Origin: Streptosporangiaceae bacterium
Lineage (GTDB): Bacteria > Actinomycetota > Actinomycetes > Streptosporangiales > Streptosporangiaceae
Direction: 5' to 3'
Length of the DNA: 9,721 nucleotides
Assembly: GCA_030050125.1 (NCBI GenBank)
Contig: JASIJN010000101.1
Location: forward strand, 1 to 9,721
Under the pieces are notes generated by a model. The model saw only the letters and a program-made list of their open reading frames with translations. It did no database searches and had not been told where the DNA came from. The position numbers and the translations under genes were made by a program. This document shows positions 1-6,317 of this stretch, in pieces (positions within the stretch are counted from its first letter, which is position 1; each line of letters begins with the position of its first letter).

Positions 1-67
1 CGGGCGTGCCCGCGCAGCCAGGCCGGCACGCTTCGACGTCGGCTGGCCACGAACCGAAAGGTCTGAC

Positions 68-772
68 ATGTCCGAGCAACCGATCATCGTCTTCGACGTG
101 AACGAGACCCTGCTTGACCTGGACGCGCTCCATCCCACGTTTGACCGGATCTTCGGCGACCCGGCCGCCTTGCGGCTGTGGTTCGCGAACCTGATCACCT
201 ACTCGGAGGCGCTCACGCTCGCCGGGGTGTACGTCCCGTTCACCGACATCGGCGCGGCGGTGCTGCGGATGCTGGCTGTCACGCGTGATATCACGATCAG
301 TGATGCCGACGCCGCCGAGCTGACCGACCGGTTCGCCACCATGCCGCCGCATCCAGAGGTCCCCGCGGCGTTGCGGCGGCTGCGCCATCACGGGTTCCGG
401 CTGTTCAGCCTGACCGATAACACTCTGGCCATCTCCGGAAGGCAGCTGGAGCACGCGGGCGTCATCGACCTGTTCGAGCGGCGGTTCAGCGTCGACGAGA
501 CCGTGCGGCGGCACAAGCCGGCCCCCGAGGCCTACCGCTCGGTCGCGGCGGCGCTCGAGGTCGACCCCGGCGATATCTGCCTGATCGCCTGCCATGTCTG
601 GGACACCATCGGCGCTCAGTCAGCCGGGTGGCAGGCTGGCTTGATCCTTCGCGAGGGCAACGCCCCGCTCGGCGTGGGCCCGCAGCCGGATTACATCGGG
701 AGAGACCTCGACGCGATCGCCGGCCAGCTCATCGACAAGTACGGCCCCGGCGGCGGAGAAACAACGCCATGA
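68..772 (+). CDS. HAD hydrolase, type II (S)-2-haloacid dehalogenase-like
   Basis: A 234-residue cytoplasmic HAD-superfamily hydrolase. Family members of this size and motif set hydrolyse L-2-haloacids to D-2-hydroxyacids through an aspartyl ester. Visible motifs are FDVNETLLD with nucleophile Asp10, SLTDNT (115-120) as motif II, Lys150 in RHKPAPEAY as motif III, and CHVWDTIGAQSAG (175-187) with Asp179 as motif IV. The cap domain lies between motifs I and II. Motif I is DVNET rather than the DAYGT seen in characterised haloacid dehalogenases, so the substrate is uncertain and another small organic acid or phosphate ester is possible. The ATG is the first in-frame start in the window and has GAAAGG (56-61) six bases upstream. 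Its TGA overlaps the ATG of the next gene (ATGA at 769-772), indicating a translationally coupled operon. The superfamily call is firm; the dehalogenase activity is inferred. Confidence 0.85.
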   Translation: MSEQPIIVFDVNETLLDLDALHPTFDRIFGDPAALRLWFANLITYSEALTLAGVYVPFTDIGAAVLRMLAVTRDITISDADAAELTDRFATMPPHPEVPAALRRLRHHGFRLFSLTDNTLAISGRQLEHAGVIDLFERRFSVDETVRRHKPAPEAYRSVAAALEVDPGDICLIACHVWDTIGAQSAGWQAGLILREGNAPLGVGPQPDYIGRDLDAIAGQLIDKYGPGGGETTP

Positions 773-1623
773 TGTCCACGAACTACCGCAGCGCCGACGT
801 GAACGGGCTGAAGGTCTTCTACCGGCAGGCAGGACCGCCCGACGCGCCGACGTTGCTTCTGCTGCACGGCTATCCCTCCGCCAGTCACATGTTCCGGAAT
901 CTGATCCCGGAACTGGCCGACCGCTTCCACCTCGTCGCGCCCGACCTGCTCGGCTTCGGGCAGTCCGACATGCCCGGCCGCGACAGTTTCACCTACACGT
1001 TCGACGCCCTGACCGATGTCCTCGAGGGCTTCACCGACGCCGTGGGCCTGGACCGCTACGCCCTCTACGTGTTCGACTACGGCGCCCCGGCCGGTTTCCG
1101 CCTGGCACTGCGGCGACCGGAGCGAGTCACCGCGATCGTCACGCAGAACGGCAACGCTTACCAGGAGGGCCTCAGCGACGGCTGGGATCCGATCCGGGCG
1201 TACTGGAACGAGCCGACGCGGGCCCATCGAGACGCGATCCGCACCCTCGTCCAGCCGGAGACAACCATCTGGCAGTACACCCACGGAGTACCCGACCCGT
1301 CGCTGGTCTCGCCCGACGGCTACACCCTCGACAACCACTACCTGGCCCGGCCCGGCGCGCATGACATCCAGCTCGACCTGTTCCTCGACTACGCCACCAA
1401 CGTCGAGCTCTATCCCCAGTTCCAGGACTACTTCCGGACCCGCCAGCCACCACTGCTGGCCATCTGGGGCCGCAACGACCCCTTCTTCCTCCCCGCCGGA
1501 GCCGAGGCCTTCAAGCGCGACGTCCCCGCCGCCGACGTCCGGCTGCTGGACACAGGCCACTTCGCGCTCGAAACCCACGCCGGCGAGATCGCCGCAGCCA
1601 TCCGCGGATTCCTCAGCAGCTGA
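769..1623 (+). CDS. Alpha/beta hydrolase, epoxide hydrolase / haloalkane dehalogenase type
   Basis: A 284-residue alpha/beta-hydrolase with an Asp-type nucleophile. It shows the oxyanion-hole motif HGYP (33-36), the nucleophile elbow VFDYGAPAG with Asp103, the acid Asp237 in WGRNDPFF, and the catalytic His264 in DTGHFALE. A cap domain lies between about residues 130 and 215, with a candidate epoxide-polarising Tyr170 in WQYTHG. The Asp-His-Asp triad is that of epoxide hydrolases and haloalkane dehalogenases. Haloalkane dehalogenases usually have Trp directly after the nucleophile to bind halide, and here it is Tyr104, which favours epoxide hydrolase or an unassigned hydrolase. The start at 769 (or 772, since ATGATG) is chosen because it overlaps the preceding stop and the conserved protein begins there; the open frame runs back to 628 but that part only shadows the upstream gene. 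The neighbour is a haloacid-dehalogenase-like gene. Confidence 0.85.
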   Translation: MMSTNYRSADVNGLKVFYRQAGPPDAPTLLLLHGYPSASHMFRNLIPELADRFHLVAPDLLGFGQSDMPGRDSFTYTFDALTDVLEGFTDAVGLDRYALYVFDYGAPAGFRLALRRPERVTAIVTQNGNAYQEGLSDGWDPIRAYWNEPTRAHRDAIRTLVQPETTIWQYTHGVPDPSLVSPDGYTLDNHYLARPGAHDIQLDLFLDYATNVELYPQFQDYFRTRQPPLLAIWGRNDPFFLPAGAEAFKRDVPAADVRLLDTGHFALETHAGEIAAAIRGFLSS

Positions 1624-1675
1624 CCGCCCCCGACGGCGCGGCACAGTTTCCCGAGAGCCCGCGTGACCGCCCAAG

Positions 1676-2297
1676 CCCGACCTGCCGCGGCCTCGGCGGC
1701 GTCGACCTCGACGTCCAGTACCTGCCCGACATCAGCGTTCAGTGCCCGACCTGCCACGGCGCCCGCTTCAACGACGCGACGCTGGCCGTCCGGATCGGCG
1801 GCCTGACCATCGCCGACGTCCTCGGCCTCACCGTAACCGACGCACTCGTGAGATTCGCCGGGGACGCGCCGGTCGCTGCCGCGCTGCGGCCCGTCGACGA
1901 AGTCGGCCTGGGCTACCTGCGCCTCGGCGAGCCGACGCCCTCGCTGTCGGGCGGCGAGTCACAGCGGCTGCGGATCGCCACCCGGCTGCGCAGCAGCCAG
2001 CGCGGCACACTGTACGTCTTCGACGAGCCGTCCACCGGCCTGCACCCGCTCGACGTCGCCACGCTCGTCGTCGTGCTCGACCGGCTGCTGGACGCGGAAG
2101 CCACGGTCATCGTCATCGACCACGATCTGGATCTGCTGGCGGCCGCGGACCACCTCATCGACATGGGCCCGGGCGGCGGCCCGCAGGGCGGCCGCATCGT
2201 CGCGGCGGGCAGGCCGGCGGACGTCGCGCGCGACCCGCGCTCCGTCACCGGGCCATGGCTGGCCGAGCACCTCGGCCAGGTCGAGGTCATTCGCTGA
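1676..2297 (+). pseudogene. Truncated UvrA-like excinuclease ATPase (C-terminal fragment)
   Basis: About 205 codons read in one frame as the last part of a UvrA-family ABC ATPase, the DNA-damage recognition subunit of excision repair or its UvrA2-type paralogue. Visible parts are the end of the zinc-binding module (PTCRG near 1677 and CPTCHGARFNDATL at 1743-1784), the ABC signature LSGGESQRL (1944-1970), Walker B with D-loop [12 protein letters not shown] (Asp at 2022, Glu at 2025), the H-loop VIDHDLD, and the typical ending with DMGPGGG and TGPWLAEHL. UvrA proteins are roughly 750-950 residues; the first ATPase domain, the second Walker A and most of the zinc module are missing. The first Cys of the knuckle is replaced by Ser. 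No ATG or GTG occurs in frame until GTG 1848, which is inside the conserved domain. The homology starts some 50 bases after the hydrolase stop, so a rearrangement joined the two. It is unlikely to encode a working ATPase. Confidence 0.8.
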
Positions 2298-2299
2298 CG

Positions 2300-2336
2300 T
2301 ACCCTGGGCCGATGTTCTCGCCTGAAGGCCCGTCCG
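2300..2336 (+). promoter_or_regulatory. Possible leaderless -10 element, or alternative GTG start with RBS
   Basis: TACCCT at 2300-2305 fits the actinobacterial -10 pattern TAnnnT, and its end lies six bases before the methyltransferase ATG at 2312, as expected for a leaderless transcript. No clear -35 is visible. The ATG itself has no Shine-Dalgarno sequence. An alternative in-frame GTG at 2336 (codon 9) has GAAGG at 2324-2328 seven bases upstream. Either explanation could set the true start. Confidence 0.3.
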
Positions 2337-3031
2337 TGCGTGAACTGGCGGTCCAGGCGCTGTCCTCCGTCGAGGGCGGCTACGACCTGCTCGCCCCGAA
2401 GTTCGACCGCACGCCTTTCCGAACGCCCGAAGTCCTGCTTGACGCGACCGCCGGCGCGTTGCGCCCGCTCGGCCCGTTCGGCCGGGGGCTGGACGTGTGC
2501 TGCGGGACCGGCGCGGGCCTGCAGGTCCTCGGATCCGTGTGCCAAGGACCGATCACCGGCGTCGACTTCAGCGCCGGCATGCTCGCGCAGGCGGGCCGCG
2601 CGCACCCGGGCGCCGGGTGGGTGCGGGCCGACGTCCGGGCGCTGCCGTTCGCCGGGGCCTTCGACCTGGCGGTCAGTTTCGGGGCGTTCGGGCACTTCCT
2701 GCCCGCCGAGCGGCCCGCGCTGTTCGCCGGCGTGTACCGCGCGCTGCGGCCGGGCGGGCTTTTCGCCTTTCCGGTCGGCGCGCCGCAGCCCGTCACCTCG
2801 CCCTGGTACTGGGCGCTGCTCGGGTTCGACCTGGCCATGAGGGTCCGCAATGCGGTGTGGCGTCCCCCGTTCGTCATGTACTACCGCACCTGCCCGCTGC
2901 ACGCGGTCCGCGACGACCTGACAGCATCCGGGTTCACCGTGACGACGGTCCCCCTGACGGCTCTAGGCGCGCGCGAGGACGGCAGCCCGCGGTGCCGGCT
3001 TGTCCTCGCGCGCAGACCCAGCACGCCCTGA
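2312..3031 (+). CDS. Class I SAM-dependent methyltransferase
   Basis: A 239-residue methyltransferase with a Rossmann-like SAM fold. Motif I is [10 protein letters not shown] (60-69), the acidic end of strand 2 is Asp85 in [11 protein letters not shown], Asp107 lies in RADVRALPF, motif IV is [13 protein letters not shown] (117-129), and RALRPGGLF (143-151) is the post-motif found in methyltransferase domains of the type 11/25 families. A hydrophobic stretch near 165-178 ([12 protein letters not shown]) replaces part of the usual beta-rich insert. It lies 14 bases after the UvrA-like fragment and converges on the azoreductase gene. The substrate cannot be deduced; small molecules are usual for this family. 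The ATG at 2312 is taken as start, but GTG 2336 has the better ribosome-binding site. The open frame extends much further upstream, over the UvrA remnant, but as arginine-rich shadow sequence. Confidence 0.85.
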   Translation: MFSPEGPSVRELAVQALSSVEGGYDLLAPKFDRTPFRTPEVLLDATAGALRPLGPFGRGLDVCCGTGAGLQVLGSVCQGPITGVDFSAGMLAQAGRAHPGAGWVRADVRALPFAGAFDLAVSFGAFGHFLPAERPALFAGVYRALRPGGLFAFPVGAPQPVTSPWYWALLGFDLAMRVRNAVWRPPFVMYYRTCPLHAVRDDLTASGFTVTTVPLTALGAREDGSPRCRLVLARRPSTP

Positions 3032-3040
3032 CGGCCGCCT

Positions 3041-3058
3041 GCCCGTTGGACGCCGGGC
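3041..3058. terminator. Short hairpin between convergent genes
   Basis: GCCCG (3041-3045) and CGGGC (3054-3058) form a five-pair stem with an eight-base loop in the 31-bp gap between the methyltransferase stop and the azoreductase stop. No T-run follows on either strand, so a bidirectional terminator is only suggested by position. Confidence 0.3.
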
Positions 3059-3062
3059 GTGA

Positions 3063-3701
3063 TCACACCGCGGAAAAGACCTGCGCGGCCAGCTTCCCCG
3101 CCGTCGCGACGGCGGCAGAAATGGCTCCCTCCCGCAGCTCGGCGGTGACGTCCATGGGCTCGGCGTTGATGAACTCGATGTCCGTGATACCGGTCAGGCC
3201 GAAGATCGCCCGCAGGTACGGCTCCTGGAAATCAAAGGCACGCATCGGGCTGGCGGCCGAGTAGTCCCCGCCCCGGGAGGTGACGCAAATCATTTTCTTG
3301 CCATGCACCAGGGGCACGACCTGGCCGGTCTCGTCGTAGCGGAAGAGGTAGCCGGGCTGCACCAGGCAGTCGATGTAGTACTTCAGCGCATAGGGAACGC
3401 TCAGGTTCCACATCGGGGCGGTGATCAGGTACACGTCGGCCGACAGGAAGTGCGCGATGAGCGCCTCGATCCGGCGCCAAGACTCGACGTGGTTCTTGTC
3501 GATCGGCCGTCCGACCATGAGCGTGTACTTCGCCTTGATGTTGTCGCCGGCCACCGCAGGCAGATCACAGCCGTAGAGATCGACCACGTCAACGGCGAGG
3601 TCGCTGTCTTGGCCCTGCAAGCTCGCCAGGAAGGCCCGCGAGACGCGGAGTGTGCCGGATTCCTCGCCGCGCGGCGTGGCTATGACATGCAACAGTTTCA
3701 C
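3063..3701 (-). CDS. azoR: FMN-dependent NADH-azoreductase (AzoR-type flavodoxin-fold quinone reductase)
   Basis: A 212-residue cytoplasmic flavoprotein of the flavodoxin-like NAD(P)H:quinone/azo reductase family. These homodimers bind FMN and reduce quinones and azo compounds by two-electron transfer from NADH. The N-terminus MKLLHVIATPRGEESGTLRV matches strand 1 and the phosphate-binding loop. TAPMWNLSVPYALKYYIDC (about 94-112) is the family hallmark FMN-contact segment, followed by a short FRY segment, and TSRGGDYS (about 141-148) is the second FMN loop. Length is that of the family (about 200-215). The start is GTG at 3701, supported by GGAGGTT at 3714-3708. It is on the same strand as the oxygenase pair but 248 bases away, so it may have its own promoter. 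A role in detoxifying quinones is known for the family; a link to the neighbouring oxygenase is inference. Confidence 0.92.
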   Translation of the reverse strand: MKLLHVIATPRGEESGTLRVSRAFLASLQGQDSDLAVDVVDLYGCDLPAVAGDNIKAKYTLMVGRPIDKNHVESWRRIEALIAHFLSADVYLITAPMWNLSVPYALKYYIDCLVQPGYLFRYDETGQVVPLVHGKKMICVTSRGGDYSAASPMRAFDFQEPYLRAIFGLTGITDIEFINAEPMDVTAELREGAISAAVATAGKLAAQVFSAV

Positions 3702-3949
3702 TGAACGAACCTCCAGACATCCTCAACCAGACCGACCCGTTCAGCGTGCGGCGCGTCCGCCTGGCGGCACATCCGGCGCGAGACGGATCTGTGACCCGCT
3801 CGCGTCCGTTCGAAGGGTGACGCCGGCCTGCGGGACGTGGACGAGGAGCGGTTGCGTGGCGTCGCAGGCGGCTCCGGCCGGGCTGATCAGAGGCCAGGCA
3901 CGGCGGGAGTTCGCCCTAGGCGACGCCGCCACCTGGCCGCGGCCGGCGG
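3702..3949. other. Gap between reductase and azoR, with a possible small minus-strand frame
   Basis: 248 bases without a recognised gene. On the minus strand a frame from GTG 3932 to TGA 3741 (63 codons) has mostly G/C third positions over its last 40 codons (for example the segment PLLVHVPQAGVTLRTDASG), which is coding-like, but it has no Shine-Dalgarno sequence and no recognised homology. A GC-rich inverted repeat, CCGCC at 3926-3930 with GGCGG at 3945-3949 around GGCCGCGGCC, sits at the reductase stop and could act as a terminator. No clear promoter for azoR could be picked out. Confidence 0.4.
3708..3714 (-). promoter_or_regulatory. Ribosome binding site of azoR
   Basis: GGAGGTT on the minus strand ends six bases before GTG 3701. 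This strong Shine-Dalgarno match fixes the GTG as the start codon. Confidence 0.8.
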
Positions 3950-4984
3950 TCACCGCTCTTCCGCCGTTGCGGGCTGGTCCTGCGGCACGTAGCTTTCGGT
4001 GTGCAGCAGGTGATCCTCGGCGCCCAGCTTTTTGGCCGCGGCTATGCAGTCGTCCACAAACTGCGGGCTGCCCGCGATGAACACGCTGGTGCTGGCCAGG
4101 CTGCTGAAGAGGTCGGGGAGTAGCTGCGGGATGCGTTTGGCGGGCATGCCGTTGGCCGGCCCCCTGGTGTGAGTGACGATGAAGCGAAAGTTCCGGTGTG
4201 TCTGTTCCCACCATCGCATCAGCCCGACGTTCAGCTCGTCGGCGCTGGTCGATGCGGAGAACACCAGGGTCACCGGGTGCGGGAAGCCGCGCCGCAGCGC
4301 GGCATCGGCCAGCGCCAGGATCGGGGCCAGCCCGGATCCGGCGGCCAGGCACACCACCGGCGTCTCGGTAGCCGGATCCCCCACGAAGGTCCCGTATGGC
4401 CCGTCCAGCAGCACGCGCTGCCCGAGCGTCAGCGCCTCGTGCACCCAGCGGCTGGTCGACCCGTGCGGCATCCGGCTGACCAGCAGGCTCAGCTCCCCGT
4501 CCGGGCGGGGCGCGTTCGCGATCGAATAGCAGCGTGGCGGCGCTCCCGCCGCGGCGTCGCCGAGCAGCACGTACTGGCCCGGCCAGTACCGCAGCGGGCC
4601 GCCGAGGGGGCGCAGCCGCAGCTCGGCTATTCGCGGTGTGCGGGAGATCAGGTCACACAGCACGAACGGCACGCCGGTGCGCGGCGGGAACAGCCGGGGC
4701 CGGGCGTCGCCGGTGCCGAACTCGATGTCCAGCTCCTCCGACAGCGGCCTGGCCATGCACATCAGCCCGTAGCCGGCCGCCCTGTCCTCGTCCGACAGGG
4801 CCATTGAGAACACCATGCCCTGATCGAACTCACCGGCCAGCACCCTGGTCTTACACTCGCCGCAGGCCCCGGCCCGGCAGTTGTTCGGCAGTGCATACCC
4901 GGCCCGCTCCAGCGCCGTCAGCACCGAGTCGCCGGGTTCGACGGCGACCTCGTGGCCCGATGGCCTGAGCCGGATAACGCCCAT
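3950..4984 (-). CDS. NAD(P)H:ferredoxin-type oxygenase reductase ([2Fe-2S] + FAD + NAD domains)
   Basis: A 344-residue electron-transfer protein like the reductases of soluble diiron monooxygenases and phenol hydroxylases (MmoC/DmpP type, about 340-355 residues). The order is an N-terminal plant-type [2Fe-2S] ferredoxin domain with Cys36, Cys41 and Cys44 in NNCRAGACGECKT plus Cys76 in YGLMCMARP; an FAD-binding barrel with RCYSIAN (151-157); and an NAD(P)-binding domain with AAGSGLAP (214-221) and the late AGSP motif (304-307). All four cluster ligands are present. It would pass electrons from NAD(P)H via FAD and the cluster to a partner oxygenase. The ATG at 4984 shares one base with the stop of the upstream diiron gene (TGATG), strong evidence for translational coupling and a joint complex. 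The C-terminal 15 residues are charged and probably disordered. Confidence 0.92.
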   Translation of the reverse strand: MGVIRLRPSGHEVAVEPGDSVLTALERAGYALPNNCRAGACGECKTRVLAGEFDQGMVFSMALSDEDRAAGYGLMCMARPLSEELDIEFGTGDARPRLFPPRTGVPFVLCDLISRTPRIAELRLRPLGGPLRYWPGQYVLLGDAAAGAPPRCYSIANAPRPDGELSLLVSRMPHGSTSRWVHEALTLGQRVLLDGPYGTFVGDPATETPVVCLAAGSGLAPILALADAALRRGFPHPVTLVFSASTSADELNVGLMRWWEQTHRNFRFIVTHTRGPANGMPAKRIPQLLPDLFSSLASTSVFIAGSPQFVDDCIAAAKKLGAEDHLLHTESYVPQDQPATAEER

Positions 4985-6009
4985 CAGAAGACCGGGATGA
5001 TGGCGTCCATGTCGACATCGGTGACCTCGCGGCCGTCGATGCCGACCTCGGGGATGGCGGGGAAGGGAATGTCGTAGCGGTCGAGCACGCCCTTGAGGTT
5101 CAGGATCGCCTGCCGCCAGTTCTCCTTCTTCGCCTCGTACTCAGGGATGAAGAAGCCCGCCTCGCGGGCGATCTGCTCGCCTTGCCGCTGCACTTCGATG
5201 AAGTCACCTGGCAGATCCCAGAAGTCCTCCGGGGGCTCGAACAAGACCGCGGACAAGAACAGGTATCCCGCGCGAATCTGCTTGGTGACGATGCCGCGGT
5301 CCTGCGTTGTCAGCTTCGGGTAGTCCCGCTGCATCAGCGTCAGGCATATGGCCATGTGGCGGCCCTCGTCCCGGCCGATGTTCCGGAATCCTTGCTCGAA
5401 AACCGGTTCCTTGGCCCCGGCTGCCATCCGCTGGAAGACGGTCGCGGCGGCGATCTCGCCCATCAGGAACGAGCTGAACAGCACGGCGAGGTCGTACCGG
5501 GGAACCGCCTTCTTGTACCCCTCCCAGTAGCGGGCCCCGTTGTAGTACAGCCACCGGGCGTTTCGCTGCAGCTTGCGGCCGAGCTCGGTGTGCGGCTGGT
5601 AGGTGAGCGGGTCCGGGTGCTCGAGAAGCTTGGTGATCGCCAGCCCGCACATCTGCTCGTGGTTCTGCTCGTCCCTGGTCACGGAGAAGAAGCAGCGGCG
5701 GACCGCGTCCTCCTCGTGATCCTCATAGGTCTTGATCAGCGCCTCGGCGAAGACCGGCGGGGCCGAGGCGTCGAAGACGCTCAGCAGCGTCCACCAGTAG
5801 GCGATCGCCTCGCGCTGCTCCCAGGTGTACTGACCGGGGTCGAAGGAGTCCCAGGGCAGCGCCTGCGGGTCCCACGCCTCGCGCAGCGACGCGCGCCAGA
5901 TCTCCTCCATCTTGCCGGTCTGCCGGTGCCAGGACAGCGGGAACACGTTAGGCCCGCCGATCTCCGGCGGCTCATCCATGGACTTAGCCAGGTCATGTGG
6001 TTTGCTCAC
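4984..6009 (-). CDS. Ferritin-like diiron carboxylate protein, probable oxygenase component
   Basis: A 341-residue, mainly helical protein with two metal-binding helix pairs. The ligand pattern is Glu89 (probable, in FAEALIKTYE), E114-x-x-H117 in TRDEQNHEQ, Glu185 in FLMGEIAAATVF, and E215-x-x-H218 in GRDEGRHMA. This four-carboxylate, two-histidine set is the dinuclear iron signature of the ribonucleotide reductase R2 / bacterial multicomponent monooxygenase / R2-like oxidase superfamily. Length resembles R2 and R2-like oxidases and is shorter than monooxygenase alpha subunits (about 500). The coupled downstream reductase argues for an NAD(P)H-driven oxygenase rather than a radical-generating R2. 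The substrate is unknown. The start is GTG 6009, the first start in frame that keeps the whole conserved N-terminus; it has no clear Shine-Dalgarno, and ATG at codon 11 is an alternative. It is transcribed divergently from the kinase gene. Confidence is high for the fold and moderate for the function. Confidence 0.8.
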   Translation of the reverse strand: MSKPHDLAKSMDEPPEIGGPNVFPLSWHRQTGKMEEIWRASLREAWDPQALPWDSFDPGQYTWEQREAIAYWWTLLSVFDASAPPVFAEALIKTYEDHEEDAVRRCFFSVTRDEQNHEQMCGLAITKLLEHPDPLTYQPHTELGRKLQRNARWLYYNGARYWEGYKKAVPRYDLAVLFSSFLMGEIAAATVFQRMAAGAKEPVFEQGFRNIGRDEGRHMAICLTLMQRDYPKLTTQDRGIVTKQIRAGYLFLSAVLFEPPEDFWDLPGDFIEVQRQGEQIAREAGFFIPEYEAKKENWRQAILNLKGVLDRYDIPFPAIPEVGIDGREVTDVDMDAIIPVF

Positions 6010-6317
6010 CGACTCATTGCACGCCGCCGCGCGGCTGCCGGCACAGGGGCGAAGGTCCCCGTCTGCGCGCCCGTGGTCGCAAGCGCCGGCCAGCGGGTCC
6101 GTGGTCGGCGGCGAGAACCGTGGGCCGCACCGACGGGACTGAAACCGCAGCGGGACACCGGTTCGCAGGCGGCGTATCCCTCGCCGCAGCCCAGGACTCC
6201 GGCGTGACGTCAGCGTTCATGACCAGTGACCCGCAAGGCAGGGAACGTGCCGGCCAGCTCGGTTGATGCGCGACAATAACGTGGGTTTGGACACACGGCG
6301 GCCCGGCCGGAGGTGGA
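6010..6317. other. Divergent intergenic region between diiron gene and kinase gene
   Basis: 308 bases without a supported gene; the short open frames here have no homology or ribosome sites. Promoters for both flanking genes must lie here or upstream of the start codons, but no convincing -35/-10 pair was found on either strand. An exact 8-bp palindrome TGACGTCA occurs at 6205-6212. The stretch 6263-6290 (TTGATG followed by an AT-richer ACAATAACG) is the least GC-rich part and the best place to look for the kinase promoter. Confidence 0.5.
6309..6313 (+). promoter_or_regulatory. Ribosome binding site of the kinase gene
   Basis: GGAGG lies four bases before ATG 6318 (GGAGGTGGAATG), giving firm support for this start. 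Confidence 0.75.

Noticed and set aside
1..66. Possible C-terminal end of an upstream gene (frame ending TGA at 64-66)
   Set aside because: Only 21 codons are visible, all basic and without a recognisable motif, so no gene can be supported.
628..768. Longer N-terminus for the alpha/beta hydrolase
   Set aside because: The extra 47 residues are arginine-rich and only read the 3' end of the HAD gene in another frame; the ATGA overlap gives a natural start at 769.
691..1674. A 327-codon open frame on the minus strand over the hydrolase gene
   Set aside because: It is antisense to a gene with full catalytic motifs, is rich in Gly, Val and Glu from mirrored GC-rich codons, and shows no domain.
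1848..2297. GTG 1848 as start of an intact small ABC protein
   Set aside because: The same frame continues upstream with conserved UvrA sequence to about 1676, so the GTG is an internal codon of a truncated gene.
1742..2311. Long N-terminal extension of the methyltransferase
   Set aside because: The 190 extra residues are Arg/Pro/Ala-rich and overlap the UvrA-like sequence in another frame; the methyltransferase proper begins near 2312.
3032..3062. Tandem repeats or CRISPR-like arrays in the gaps between genes
   Set aside because: Apart from the two 14-bp copies at 8701-8732, no regularly spaced repeats were seen anywhere in the window.
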